A DNA stretch of 64,000 nt from Allodiplogaster sudhausi (GCA_945643635.1 CALZFC010000289.1:587501-651500), one strand, 5' to 3'; shown: positions 21,338 through 32,966, counted from the first letter of the stretch. Made by a program: numbers and translations. Notes: generated by a model not told the origin, from the letters alone.

Positions 21338-23518
21338 CTAGCAGGCTTGCGATTCACTCCCTGGACCGCTGTAAGAAAGAAAAAAAGTAACGCTGACATT
21401 TCCTTCTGAAAGTATTTTTTTTGCTGAACAAATATTAATTTCGCTGTATGTTTAACAGTTTTAACGTCTTCTTTGTTGTATCCTTTTTGAGCATGATTAC
21501 AAACATAAATGCTGGAAACAAATTCAGCCTAGCAGACCGCGGTATAGAGCGACTTCGCGAAGTCGCTCTATTCACACGGTGTATGACTATGGTGAATCCG
21601 CTCTAATTACTTATACTTCAGAAACCTGAGGATGACCAAATCTGACAATGAGAGGAGTCCGTTGTAATTTTTTCTTTCAGAAAGATGAAAAATTCAAGTA
21701 GATAATTTAGCATGCAATAAAAAAAATGAAAAGAAATGACGTACTTGCACGGGCATTTGTAGCCTACGCCCTGGCATGTTCGCGTTCTGTTTCGTCTGCC
21801 ATGTTCGCATGGACGCCAAGCGCGCCACTCGTTCCAAAAGGTGCTGCTGCCTGCACATCCAAACAATAAATTACGAAAACATCATCTATTTTTTGCTACT
21901 TCCAAAAAGCCGTAACTAGTGTTTATTAGACAATATCGCTTCTTAAAAAAAAATGGTTGGTTCAAAAGAGAGTGGACACTCGTGGTGCATTTTTCGCAGC
22001 AAGCAGAAATACGAAAGTTCTTGGAAGTTCTAGAGTGCGAAGGTCGTAGGGAATTTTAAATATTTTTTGAATGCTTTTGATTATGGCATTCTCGTTTCTT
22101 AGAATAGCATGCAATTTCATCCCTTATTTGTTCAATCGTGGATTCTCGGGCTCTTTTCACTGTGGTGGCCGGCAATGGTTGACATGCCTTTTTCAAAGCA
22201 TTAATCGGTCCGTAGATCCAGATAAGTTTTAACGATTCTTCTCTTTTAGTTTCCGAGAAGCAGTCATGTTAATGTTCGCGGGTACAGAATTGGTTTGAGC
22301 AATCCTGCTATCTCTCGTGTGAAAAGCAGGCGAGATATTACAAGTAAACGACTGACTTGGCAGGCAGCAGCCGTCTGGGCTCTCCGGCGGTATGTTAATA
22401 TCCGGTACTTCGTTGCTGCAGAAGAACGTGTTAGTATTGTAGTTGATCGCCTTTTGTCGGAGTACTGTAACTGGCAGACCCCAATCATTCATGTATGTAT
22501 CTTCTTCTACATATTTTTGACTGGCGTATTCTTTCATCGTGTGCAAAGATGACAATTGTAAATTGTCATCTTTGCACACGATGAAAGAATTTTATTATAA
22601 ATAAGATTATGACCGAACCCGGCGAGGTGCAGCAACTTGGGCGGGGAGTCGGACACAGTGAAATCTCGCATGGACCGGTCCGAATGCTGGGTCCACTGTA
22701 ATTACAGGTAAAATTGCACATATTACGGATTGAAGCGATAAGATTTGTAGCGTTTTTTATATTTAGTATAAAAAGCGCTACAAATTACAGTGATAGATGA
22801 GATGCTTACCAGCAGGGACAGCCGTCGACTAAGGAGTGGCACACCCGAGTCTGTTCCGCCATCGCGCAGGTTCCACAGTAGTCGCCGCACTTTCCATGCG
22901 ATGTCCACTCAGACCTGCCAGATGGGAAGCTAAGGCTTTCGGAACATCCTCCAGAATTACAGGCAATTCCAAAATACGAACCAAATACCATTGACCGGGC
23001 AGCAGCGGACCGTTGGGCGGTCGCAACTTGCAATTGGTGGACGTGTGGGTGGCGGAGGCGGGGTTGGAGGGGGATGAGTTGAAAGCGGAGGAGGCGTAGG
23101 CGGAGCGCGTGTCTAGAGCATAATTCACCTGTCATACAATAATTGCTTTTGTTACCTTTTTCGTTCAGCATTTCATCATTTGAAAGTGATACTGTAGAAA
23201 CATGACAAAATCAGATGATACTCGTACCGTAGTCGTGGTCAGCTGCGCGCCGCAATTTTGATAATTGTACGGAAGCTTTGGCTGAGAAGTCAGCCAGAAG
23301 ACACCGCAGACATCTTGTGACTCGCCGCATTTCTCTTTACAAGGAAGAATTCATTCTCGCTTGGAATTTTGGATTGATTTTTTCGTGGTCAAATTGTTTG
23401 ATGAAGTTCATTAAATCACTTAATAACCTCGACACATGCCCATGTAGAACGCAGCATCGAGATGACCAAGAAGAATGAGCACCAATACGAGATAACTCAT
23501 GGTTGCTCCTTTAGCCAT
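21338..23518 (-). CDS. TSP1-array copy D: intact secreted protein with two TSP1 modules (251 aa)
   Basis: Eight exons: 23428-23518, 23228-23334, 22982-23112, 22810-22914, 22619-22695, 22357-22464, 21745-21850 and 21338-21368. Lengths total 756 nt and every phase agrees. Residues 1-24 are a signal peptide (MSYLVLVLILLGHLDAA after an MAKGAT start). Residues 27-66 form a Cys-rich module (MCREKCGESQDVCGVFWLTS). Residues 67-98 are Pro-rich. CDRPTVRCCPVNG leads into TSP1-1 (WSEWTSHGKCGDYC, QTRVCHS, GCPC). A linker with paired Cys (PSCC, then ESPDGCCLP) leads to TSP1-2 (STFWNEWRAWRPCEHG, RTRTCQG, ESQAC, stop). TSP1 modules bind glycans or matrix proteins outside the cell. No transmembrane segment or enzyme domain is visible. 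The function is unknown; it is one of three intact copies in the array. Confidence 0.85.
21544..21571. repeat. 28-bp perfect palindrome in intron 7 of copy D
   Basis: The sequence centres on GAGCGACTTCGCGAAGTCGC and is self-complementary throughout. The matching intron position in other copies holds only one half (AAATCGCT), so it looks like a local inverted duplication. Confidence 0.8.
22528..22590. repeat. Perfect 30-bp hairpin in intron 5 of copy D
   Basis: Arms 22528-22557 and 22561-22590 are perfect inverted copies around a 3-base loop, with CGTGTGCAAAGATGACAATT in the left arm. The left arm resembles the normal intron text in copies A and H, so the right arm appears to be a snap-back copy. 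Confidence 0.9.
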
Positions 23519-24775
23519 CTTATTTTAACCTGTATCTGAAAGAATTGCAAGCTCATCTATATATGGAAATAATATTAAATATACACTCATAAGGACGATA
23601 AATTAGTTTCCTTATCACTTTCAACTGATTAGTTTCAAAATTCTGGCCGTTAGGCACATTTTCCTTCTATTTGACAATTAACATAGGAGAAAAGAAGCCT
23701 CAACGAAAGAAACGCTTGCCGAATTTGGCCCCCATCGGAAGCTAAATAGCAATGAGAAAATGAGCATAAAACTAGCAAATGATTGAGCACTAAGATGTCA
23801 CAATCGATCCCAGCACTAGGAAAGGAAGCCAAAACGGCGCATTCAGTAGCGAACGAAATGATCAACAATTGAGCAATGCTATGTGTATTTTATTTGATGA
23901 AGGTCGGGAATGCGCCAGTAAAATATCATGTCACAATCATTAGGCTGGGACGAGCTCGCTAAGCGAGCGTCCTTACAACAAAGCTTCCTTCCCCTGCCGA
24001 TCGATCACAAATGGCCTCCGAAATACCGCCTGTAGAATTTATAAAAGTTGCCTTGGGCTTTGCAGAACAGTTGGGCGCAGACCTTCATAATTATATACAC
24101 GTACGGGACAACAAGTCGCAGCCACTGGACTGTAACTAGTGATGACTAATCATAAATATAGATAAAAGTTCGAACAATCTGCAACTTCTTCGCAGGTGTC
24201 ACGAGAACAGACATGAGCTTTCTTTGAATGACGCCAACTCATTCTTCTTGCTTTCAAGCAACTGGACAGCTTTCTGAAATAACAAAATACATGTCTGATA
24301 TTTTAGAATAATGTGGATCAAAGGTTGATGTATGTATCGATGTGTAGTAGCACAGCTACTCCTCTTCTGTACGCTTATGGCTAGGATGCAGGAGACGAGG
24401 GGCAAGGGTTAAAATACCAGCTTTATCTCATGCCAAAGCCTTGCAAACCACAACAATAGGGAGAGACGACCGCTCACGAAGAGCCCATACAGGCAAGACT
24501 GATCAATGCAGTCAGAAATGTCACGTATCACATTAAATTCTGACGTGTAACAACAAATCACACCGGGAAATAAAATACAAGCATTCATAGAATGCACAAG
24601 TCTGGGCACTACAATTAGAGTGCACTGCTAGATATAATACAAGGGGATAAGAATGAGATGAGAGGGGAGCCACCGTGACAGATGGGCTCGAGTGAGTCAA
24701 CAAGTCCGCCTTAGTAATTCATTGACATATTGCAAGGTATTTATGTACGGCCGAGAGATCTGTCTAACGTTTACA

Positions 24776-24816
24776 ACATGTTCGAAACAATCTTGTTTCG
24801 AACATGTTCACAACAA
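24776..24816. repeat. Short hairpin
   Basis: ACATGTTCGAAACAA is followed by its inverted copy TTGTTTCGAACATGT with a very short spacer. It lies about 210 bp outside the larger foldback. Confidence 0.75.
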
Positions 24817-25027
24817 AATAAATGGCAATTTGCCAGCCTATCTTAATACACATGTGTTCTGAACATGTATCCAGCTTGTCTTCACTTAATCGCTTGTGTG
24901 CACTTCCTGTTTCAAACTTCTGAGGTGGTCACTTGGTCAAAACAAGCACAAAAATGGAGAGACAACGGAAAGATGAAGACGCAGGTTGTGACGAGCAAAA
25001 GCTGCTCTGGTTCAGCTTTGGCTCGTC

Positions 25028-25313
25028 ACCAATGAAATAGCACAGGGCAGAGAAAAAAAAACGTCACCGGTCGTGCGGTGAATGCTTCCATTCTCTCCAG
25101 GCCGACCAAAGTACCCACAAAAGCGACGAAATAGTACAGGCAGTGAAAAAAAGACTCCTCTTCGAGTAAGACGAAGAGGTGAGAAGTGTCTTTTTTTCTC
25201 TGCCTGTACTATTTCGTCGCTCGTGTGAGTACTTTGATCGAGCAGGAGAGTATGGAATCATGCACCGGACGACCGGCGACGTCTTTTTTCTCTGCCCTCT
25301 GCTATTTCGCAGA
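25028..25313. mobile_element. Foldback element with ~125-bp arms
   Basis: The left arm (about 25030-25160) and right arm (about 25185-25313) are imperfect inverted copies. They share GAAATAGTACAGGCAGTGAA-type text and CGACGAAATAG near the centre and ACCGGTCG-type text further out. A related phrase (CTCTGCCTGTGCTATTTCG) occurs at 57.78 kb inside another element. Confidence 0.75.
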
Positions 25314-26004
25314 GATTTTGTTAGACTGCGTTGAGCTCGAGATATTGCTAGCTTGTTCTCACTCTGTGACAACAACGCCAATGTTGCGAACAAGTGTTAT
25401 GAACATGTTTCAAACTTTAGACAGATTGAATGCGCGGCTGGTCTACAGGTAGGCATCCGGTGGCTGCTTCCTTTTGATGTAGACCTTCTTCTTGGCGATA
25501 GTAAACTTCCAATATGCCGTGACCTTTCTCTTTGAAGGTGCTTTCCCATGAACACAGCAACTTGATCTAGTTCTTCTTTTGTAAGCTAGCTGGACGCGTT
25601 CTTTTGTGCTAGGGTATAGTGCAGCTAGTGCAGCTATGATAATCTTTTTAAGTGATATATTTCCATATACACGACAACTAGAGAAAATAAATGAGAAGAT
25701 TTGTCTTGAGAACAAGCGATTTTACAATCATTCTACTGTGCCGCATCGATAAGGTATGAAGATTGAATGTGTATTGCATTTAAGGCCGAAAACGAGCAGA
25801 AATAAGCAGTATGCGGATTTCCAAAAGACTTTCTTATGCTTCACGAAAATAGCTGATGTTCCTTTCGATATTTTTGTATTAAAATTTCAAATATATGCTA
25901 AACTCATTTTCAGCTGAACTCTCGAAAACACTGTGATGAATAGGAAAACGTCTTTGATCGAGCTGCTGAAGCATATTGTAGAATGTTAGCAATTGTAAGC
26001 CCTT

Positions 26005-28297
26005 CTAGCAGCGTTGCGTTTCTTCCGATTGGCCGCTGTAAGAAAAAAAAGAACTGATTCAGACTTTTGCCATCTCAAACATATTTTTCTGAAAATTATT
26101 TATCAGACTGAAAAATATTCATACTACAGACCAAAGTTCAGCTGTGTTCCTTGTTTATTCTTTTAGTGATTTTAAATGCTAAAAAAAATATCAGAATAGC
26201 AAACCGAAATCGCTCACTATCAGTTCACACATTGTCGCATGTGATGATACTTCAATAATAAATTTAATTTTAAAAATTTTGTAATGAACAATCTGAAAGG
26301 AATCTGAGGTATTTTGTATCTTTCAAAAAGTCAAAACATTCAAGTAGGTTATTTAACAAACATTAAAAAAGAAAAAAAGAAACGACGTACTTGCACGGGC
26401 AGTTGTAGCCGACGCCCTGGCATGTTCGCATTCTCGTTCGTCTGCCATGTTCGCATGGACGCCAAGCGCGCCACTCGTTCCAAAAGGTGCTGCTGCCTGC
26501 ACATCAAAATACGTATAACTATAATATCAATTATTTTAGCTATTCCCAAAAAAAACCGTAACAAGTGTTTTTTTACGGAATATGTTTTCTTAAAGGAGCT
26601 GGAAACTCAATTTTTTCGACGTATAGGTGATCGATCATTTCGTTAAAAAAACAGAAGGTGAAATTAGGATGCATCGACCGTGTCAGGGACATCGTGGTAG
26701 GAGTTAACGAGTTTGAAGCTCCTTTAAGAAAAGCGGTTGGTTCAAATGAGAGTAGGCACGCTGAAGTACTCGCGATGCATTTTTAGCAGCAAGCAGAAGC
26801 TAGAAGCTCCTTGGAAGTTCGAGAGTGCGAAGGTCGTTGAGAATATAAATTCTTATTTTGAATTCTACTGATTATGGTACTCTCGTTTCTTAGAATAGCA
26901 TGCAATCTCACCCTTTATTTATTCAATCGTGGTTCGTTTAACTGTGGTCACCGGCAATGGTTGACATGTCTTTTTCGAAGCATTAATCGGTCAGTAGATC
27001 CAGCTAAGTTTTAACGATTCTTCTCCTTTAGTTTCCAAGGAACAGTCATGTTAAAGCTCGCGGGTAGACTATTAGTTACTGTAGATTTGGGCACCCTTCT
27101 TTTTTACACGCTCTCTCGTGCCAAAAAAGGGCGGAGATAGTACAAGCACACCGACTCACTTGGCAGACAGCAGCCGTCTGGGCTCTCCTGCTGTATGTTG
27201 GCGCCTTCGAGGCACACGAACTCATTAGTATTGTAGTTGATGGCCTTTTGTCGGTGTACTGTAACTGGCAGAAACCATTCATCGTCTATCATCTCCTAGT
27301 TTTGCCTGGCGTATTTTTAAATCGTGTGTAACGATGACAATTGTTACGCCTTATAAGGCGTAACAATTGTCATCGTTACACACGATTAAAGAATACGCCA
27401 AGCAAAACTAGAAGATGATGCCCGAACCCGGCGAGGTGCAGCAAGTTGGACGGGGATACGGACAGAGTTGAAGCTCGCATGGACCGGTGCGACTGGTGGG
27501 TCCACTTAAATTAGAGTCAAAATCTGCATATTACGGTTTAAAGCGAAATATTTATTGTAAAAACACTACAAGTCGAATGATTGATGACATGCGTACCAGC
27601 ATGGACAGCCGTCGACTAACGAGTGACACTTGCGAATCTGATACGCCGTCGCGAAATTGCCGCAGTAGTCGCCGCAGGTTCCACTCGATATCCACTCGGA
27701 CCTGGCCGATGGGGAGTTGAATCTTTCGGAACATCCTCCAGAATTACAGGCATTTCCAAAATACGAACCAAATACCGTTGACCGGGCAGCAGCGGACCGT
27801 CGGGCGATCGCAACTTGCAAATGGTGGACGAGTGGGTGGCGGTGGCGGGGTTGGAGGGGGAAGAGTTGGAGGCGAAGAAGGCGTTGGCGGAGCGCGTGTC
27901 TAGAACATAATTCACCTGTCATACAATATTTGCTTTAGTTACCTTTTTCGTTCAGCATTTCATCATTTGAAAGTGATACTGTAGAAATATGACAAAATCA
28001 GATGATACTCGTACCGTAGTCGTGGTCAGCTGCGCGTCGCAATTTTGATAATTGTACGGAAGCTTTGGCTGAGAAGTCAGCCAAAAGACACCGCACACAT
28101 CTTGTGATTCGCCGCATTTCTCTTTAAAAAGACGAATATTTTTCGAGAGGAATATTTTTCTTCCTCTCCCCAATATTTTCCTACTCAATTGATTTGACGA
28201 ATTAATTGAATCCATAATAACAACCTCGACACATGCCCATGTAGAACGCAGCATCGAGATGACCAAGAAGAGTGAGCACCAATACAAGACGCCTCAT
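26005..28297 (-). CDS. TSP1-array copy E: intact secreted protein with two TSP1 modules (242 aa)
   Basis: Exons: 28225-28297, 28015-28121, 27769-27899, 27597-27701, 27428-27504, 27160-27258, 26391-26496 and 26005-26035. The total is 729 nt and all phases agree. Translation starts at the inner Met (MRRLVLVLTLLGHLDAAFYM) because the upstream ATG used by copy D is absent here. The layout matches copy D: signal peptide, Cys-rich module (CGESQDVCGVFW), Pro-rich hinge, CCPVNGIW, TSP1-1, ESPDGCCLP linker, TSP1-2 and a CNGQSEETQRC end. In TSP1-1 the family GNC is GNF (SEWISSGTCGDYCGNF), so one Cys is lost, as in copy H. The conserved TATA-like block lies about 240 bp upstream at 28535-28546. Extracellular function unknown. 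Confidence 0.83.
27297..27411. repeat. ~115-bp near-perfect palindrome in intron 5 of copy E
   Basis: Two arms of about 57 bp meet at 27353/27354 with no loop (CGCCTTATAAGGCG at the centre) and extend out to CTAGTTTTGCCTGGCGTA. It is in the same intron as the hairpin of copy D but has a different centre. Confidence 0.9.
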
Positions 28298-28534
28298 GGT
28301 TCGTCCTTTTTCCGTCTTATTAAAATAATGTCTCATTCTCAGAAAGAATTGCAAGCTCATCAATATTGAAATAATATTAAATATACACTCATATGGACGA
28401 TAGATTAATTTCATTATCACTTTTCGATTGATAATTTTCAAAATTCAGGACGTTTGGCCGTTTGGCAAATTTTTCCTTCTATTTGACAATTTAAATGGGA
28501 GGAAAGCTTCAACGAAAGAAACGGCTACCAGCGA

Positions 28535-28546
28535 GGCTAATATAGC
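28535..28546 (-). promoter_or_regulatory. Conserved TATA-like block upstream of copy E
   Basis: GCTATATTAGCC on the minus strand lies about 240 bp upstream of the copy E start. Identical blocks lie upstream of copies F, G and H, and degraded versions upstream of A, B and D. A core-promoter role is inferred. Confidence 0.5.
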
Positions 28547-28789
28547 AAAGTGAAAAGAAGCTATGCCAGATTGAGCGTGAAGATGTCGTAATCGTTTCCA
28601 GCATCATGACAAGAGAACAAAACGTTGCATTCAGTAGCGAACGAAAAGATCAACAAACGAGCACTGCTATAAATTGTTTGATGACTTTTTCCATCACTTA
28701 CTAGCCAACACTCGCCATAGGCTCGGGAAGGTGCCATCTCTGTCTCCATCTCCACACTTGGCAGTTAAGATGGCTATTGATCATCGTAG

Positions 28790-31208
28790 ATGATAAAAGC
28801 CAAAGAAAAATTCCGCACTTCCATGCAGAACTCTAACAGTGGGCGGACATATACAATGTAAAGACGAATTAAAAAATTGATATTGCGTGACCTTGTTTCG
28901 CAAAATATGAAAAGAGGCCCTGGTTGCTTTCCTACAAATTATATCAACGTGGCCATGGAATGAGAGATCGCTAGATATCAGAATACCAAGGTCGCGATAA
29001 GAGCAAGTAAGCGGCAGAGGAGAGGAGTGGAGGGTTGGTTGAAATGGCGGATGGGCAGGGCCAACGGGCATAAACATAGTCTTCTTTAGATTGATGCGGA
29101 TCTTGACGACCACTGCTCCAGACACTCGAGGGCGCGCTGAAGTAGAGCGGTGTCTGCAATTGTATAAATTTTGGCATCGTCAGCATATAAAGTACAGAAA
29201 GAACCAATTGGTCAGGCAAATCATTTATGTAGAGAATAAACATAAGAGGGCCGCAGACACTACCTTGCGGCACCCCAGAAAGGACGGGGTATTCTTCGGA
29301 TAATTCGTTTTCAACCATTACGCGTTGTGATCTACCAGTAAGAAAGGAGGAAAGCCAACGAAGAAGAGAACCGGTGATTCCATAGCTGGAGAGCTTAAGC
29401 AGGAGAAGATCGATTGGAACGCTGTCAAAAGCCTTGGAATAATCAATGTATACAGCAGAAGCATAGGAGGAGGAATCAACAGCTGAATGCCAGGTGGAGA
29501 GAGAGGAAAGGAGAGCAGAAGCGCAGGACATTTTACTCCGGAAGCCATGTTGGGAAGGAGAAAGAAGGTTATTCTCGTCTAAATAAGTGAACAGCTGTCT
29601 ACATACTAGACGCTCAAAAGTCTTAGAGATACCTGATGTGCGAGAGATAGGCCTGTAGTTGCTGGGGTCGCTAGTGTCACCTTGACGTTTATAGATAGGT
29701 TTGACATAGGCAAGCTTCCAAAGAGCTGGGCATTTTCCGTGAAGAAGAAACCGATTAAATAGAATGGTCAAAGGGGCAGAAATAGCGATTGAAGTGCTTT
29801 TAAGGAAAGCATATGGAACCTTATCAGGCGTACAGGAGTTACGAGCGGGCAAATTACGAAGCATATTATGGACATCTAATGAGGAGAAATTAATAAAATC
29901 GATTCTAGCACAAGTTCTAGGAGGAAACGGAGGCGTACATGTAGGAGTGGCAGAGAAGGAAGATTTAAAAACATTGGCAAAGCATGAGGCTTTTTCGGAG
30001 GGTTCTAAAAGAGAGCGGCCGGTGTTTTGATGTTTAATTGTGCCGAGAGCTGGTTTGGGCTTTAGCCGGCCATTGACAATATTGTAGAAGGAGCGCGGGG
30101 ATACAGAGGTGACAGCGCGCTTCTCTTTTTCGCGCTGGAAGGCTCGAATGGTTCGTCTAAGTTTAGCTGAGGAACGAAAAAAGGGCTGAAATCCACGAGT
30201 AGGGGACATTCTATATTCTTTTCTACATTTGTGCAACAATTTAAGAATTCGAGTAGGATACCTGACGCGCTTTGTTCTTATTTTAAAAGTGGGAACAGTA
30301 ATGTTAATAATGTCATGACTAATGGAAAGGAATAAATCGTAGAGTGCATCAGGATCAATATCATTAGAAAATACAGAGTTCCAGTCATAAGAAGAAATGA
30401 GAGACGAGGCGAGCTCAAAGTTGGCTTTTCAATAGTTAGGAATAATGATTTCAGGCAAAAGAGACGAAGGGAAGCGGATATTGAATTTTACAAGACTATG
30501 ATCGAAGGAAGGGAGAGGGGGAATCACTTCGCATTCAGACAGAAGCGACGGATCGTTCGAGAAAGTAAGGTCGAGGATATGACCCTGACGGGTGGGGGCG
30601 GTAACATGCTGTTTAAGGTTGGCACTAATGGAGAATGAGAATAGCTGAGCAGAAGGATGATTAGATGAGAGAGGAGATAAGAGAGTAGAACTTGACCATG
30701 AAATTTCGTGGCAATTAAAATCACCACACATAAGAAAAAGATCATTACTGTCAGAAAAAATGGTGCCAACATGCTCTAGGCAATCAGCGAACGATTCATT
30801 TGAACAACTAGGACTGCGATAGATAGCGTCAAATGTAGTGGTCTTTCTAGATCGGTGTGAGGCTGCTATAGAGACCGCCAATTGTTGGCAGAAAGGAGAG
30901 AAGGAGCGGGTAGAGAGGACAAAAGCGGGGAGATGATCAGAGACAAGAATGGCTACTCCACCACCTGTGTTGGGCGAGTCACAATCTGTTCGAAAAACCT
31001 GGTATCTACCACAAAGAGATAAAGAGACATCATGTAACCGATCTGGGGAAGCCCATATCTCTGATATAGCGAGTACGTCAACTATATGAGTTGAGAGAAA
31101 AAAGTTCAGAATATCAAGCTTGGAAACGAGAGATCTAAAATTAGCATGAAAACAATGAATTTGAGTACTGGGAGGAAGTGGGATGCACGGATCAGGAAAT
31201 AAAAACAA
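28790..31208 (-). pseudogene. LINE ORF2: endonuclease plus reverse transcriptase, disrupted
   Basis: The N-terminal part (31208 down to 30432) is an apurinic-type endonuclease: CFHANFRSLVSKLD, ISEIWAS, LMCGDFNCHEISW and FDHSLVKF. A single in-frame stop follows at 30429-30431, after which the same frame continues into the reverse transcriptase: VKPIYKRQGD, SNYRPISRTSG, SPSQHGFRS, VYIDYSKAFDSVP and LSGVPQGSVCGPLMF. The catalytic YADD appears near 29175 but one frame away, so there is also a +1 frameshift. Conserved downstream text (SYRDLGILISSDLSF) is in the shifted frame. These two lesions mean this copy cannot make full ORF2 protein. Confidence 0.85.
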
Positions 31209-31619
31209 ATTTTGTTTGCTAAGATTATTTTCATATTGGTTATCCCGGATGCTTGCATCTCAGTGAGAGGGGGTGGAAGGGGGAAACTGAGATTCGGAGC
31301 TGGGCGGCGGCGGAGTGTGCTTGTTGTCAGCTCGCTTGGCTTCGGTTGCTTCGTCTCCGGGGGAGTCGTCGTGCTCCATCTCCTCCGTCACCGGCGGAAG
31401 AGTGCGCTTGCCGGCCCGACGTGTGCCAGCCGTGTACGCGAGCAACGCGTTCATAAGGTTGCGGCGCGGCAGCTGCACTCTCTTCATCTTGCCGTGCGGA
31501 GTGGGAGGGGGCGCTCGAGCAGAGAGCGAGCCAGAGACAGGCGAGAGAGAAGCATTGCCAGACACAACTGGAGCCTGACCAGAGGACTTCCGCCTGCGGT
31601 TGGAGTTAAGAAAAGTTCT

Positions 31620-32507
31620 TTAAGCATTCGGCAGATTAGAACGAGACGAGCCGCTGCCAGAGGCAGCGGCATTTTGAGATGCGGAAGTGAGAGAGGAAGA
31701 GACATGGAGAGAAGAGGAGGAGGCTTTCGCCTTAGACAGATTGAGTTGCGACCGCTCGGTAAGTGGACGCGGATTTCGCAATTCCACCACACACTCATCG
31801 CGGACAACGAACTTGAGCATACCTGCCTCGGCGTTGAGCCTGCCAGCCTCCTTCCTCGCGGCGGTCTCTTGTGCCAGTTGCTGAGGAGTGAGGTCGCGCC
31901 GAAAGTAGGCGTGAGGAAACGCGGCCACATCCTCGTGCTTGTTGTGTCGCGCGAGAGAGAGAAAACTCTCTCTCAACTCATTGGAAGGAAACTGAATCTT
32001 GATTATTCTGGGGGCATTCTTGCCATGGCGGTGAGTGTTAATATGACCGGAGGAGAGAGCGGACATGAGAGAAGCGTTGTTAGAACGAGAGATAATCTCA
32101 GACACAATGCGCATATCGCTCATGTTAGTGATGTCATCGTTTTCTTGCTCTGGCATGCCTTTCAGGACCGCTCGGCGGCTCTTACCCTCATAAAGGTCAC
32201 GCTCAGTATAGACAACGTTAGCCACGGCAGCGGCTACGTGACTTGCAACAGATGCGTACGTGCGAGAGGACGAGACGGACAGAGACGGCGAGAGGTCATT
32301 CTCTGGACTGATAGGGGACACGTTACACGAACACAACTGGGTCACGCATGCGACCAGCTGTTGGATTGATTGGGTAAGAGATGCAGAGGACTGGGCATGC
32401 GAGTCGATAAGGGTCTGGACAGAAGACAGGACTGCTTGATTAGAGGCCTTGAGCTCCTCTGCAAGGACCGTGAAAGCCTGCAGGAGAGAGTCTTGAGAGG
32501 AAACCAT
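31620..32507 (-). CDS. LINE ORF1 protein (295 aa)
   Basis: An uninterrupted frame begins MVSSQDSLLQAFTVLAEELK. The first ~60 residues are helical and Gln/Ser-rich, suggesting a coiled coil. A central region with AVLKGMPEQENDD, RIIKIQFPSNELRESF and YFRRDLTPQQLAQE matches the pattern of ORF1 proteins of Jockey/L2/CR1-type LINEs (the KxxF and R.DLT motifs of the RNA-binding part). The C-terminal end is Ser/Ala-rich. Such proteins bind the element RNA. The region between ORF1 and ORF2 (31209-31619) is GC-rich and was not assigned. Confidence 0.75.
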   Translation of the reverse strand: MVSSQDSLLQAFTVLAEELKASNQAVLSSVQTLIDSHAQSSASLTQSIQQLVACVTQLCSCNVSPISPENDLSPSLSVSSSRTYASVASHVAAAVANVVYTERDLYEGKSRRAVLKGMPEQENDDITNMSDMRIVSEIISRSNNASLMSALSSGHINTHRHGKNAPRIIKIQFPSNELRESFLSLARHNKHEDVAAFPHAYFRRDLTPQQLAQETAARKEAGRLNAEAGMLKFVVRDECVVELRNPRPLTERSQLNLSKAKASSSSLHVSSSLTSASQNAAASGSGSSRSNLPNA

Positions 32508-32851
32508 GAGTGGTTAGACAGCAGAGAGATAAGCCAGCGAGAAGGAAAGAGACCGAGAATAGAATTTAGATTAAAGCTCTGATAATGCGAGATACGCTCT
32601 CGCGGGCCACCCGCGCCACTGGTCGCCGGACACACAGTCACTGCCCAGCTACCTACCAACAGAGGCCTTTTCTCAACCCAGAGGGGAGAGAGCGACCGTC
32701 ACGCATCAAACTAAACTGAGCTAGGCTGGCATCAGGGACACTCCGGGCATGTGGAGGTAGCAGGGGAGTAAAAGGGCACGGCAAAGCAAAGTAACTACGC
32801 ACGAAAGGTGAGAAATGAGAGCGGGAAGGAGCGAGCAACCTCTCCTCCCGA

Positions 32852-32966
32852 GACCAGAGCGCGTGTATGAGACCAGAGCGCGTGTATGAGACCAGAGCGC
32901 GTGTATGAGACCAGAGCGCGTGTATGAGACCAGAGCGCGTGTATAGGACCAGAGCGCGTGTATGAA
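32852..32966. repeat. Six tandem 19-bp units at the LINE 5' end
   Basis: The unit GACCAGAGCGCGTGTATGA starts at 32852, 32871, 32890, 32909, 32928 and 32947, nearly identical each time. Its position just ahead of ORF1 suggests promoter monomers of the LINE; this is inferred. Confidence 0.85.

Larger units (their letters stand above)
23519..26004. other. Intergenic DNA between copies D and E
   Basis: No gene is recognised. 23520-24050 is the upstream flank of copy D, with a degraded TATA-like block (AGCTAAATAGC) near 23741. A foldback element and a small hairpin lie at 24.78-25.31 kb. 25460-26000 is the shared 3' flank of copy E. Confidence 0.6.
28790..32966 (-). mobile_element. Non-LTR retrotransposon (LINE) with ORF1 and damaged ORF2
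   Basis: On the minus strand the order is a 19-bp tandem repeat block (5' end), ORF1, then ORF2 with endonuclease and reverse transcriptase. The general type is Jockey/CR1/L2-like; I cannot place the clade. The 5' end stops within intron 5 of copy F, right after its splice donor. The 3' end (about 28790) lies in the upstream flank of copy E. No clear target duplication was seen, because the sequence expected between these two flanks (exons 6-8 of copy F) is missing. Confidence 0.85.

Noticed and set aside
22915..22960. A 46-bp intron 3 with the donor at GTAATT in copy D
   Set aside because: It keeps phase but leaves extra residues and fails in copies A and B. A donor at GTTCGT gives the canonical WSEW and works in all copies except C.
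22829..23171. Long frames running through exon 3, intron 3 and exon 4 of copy D
   Set aside because: They read through a 67-bp intron in the wrong frame. The spliced model gives WSEW and agrees in phase with eight exons.
31212..32369. 385-residue plus-strand frame opposite LINE ORF1
   Set aside because: It is the antisense of a GC-rich ORF1 and the ORF1-ORF2 spacer. It is Arg/Ser-rich without domains, while the minus strand matches a known ORF1 pattern.
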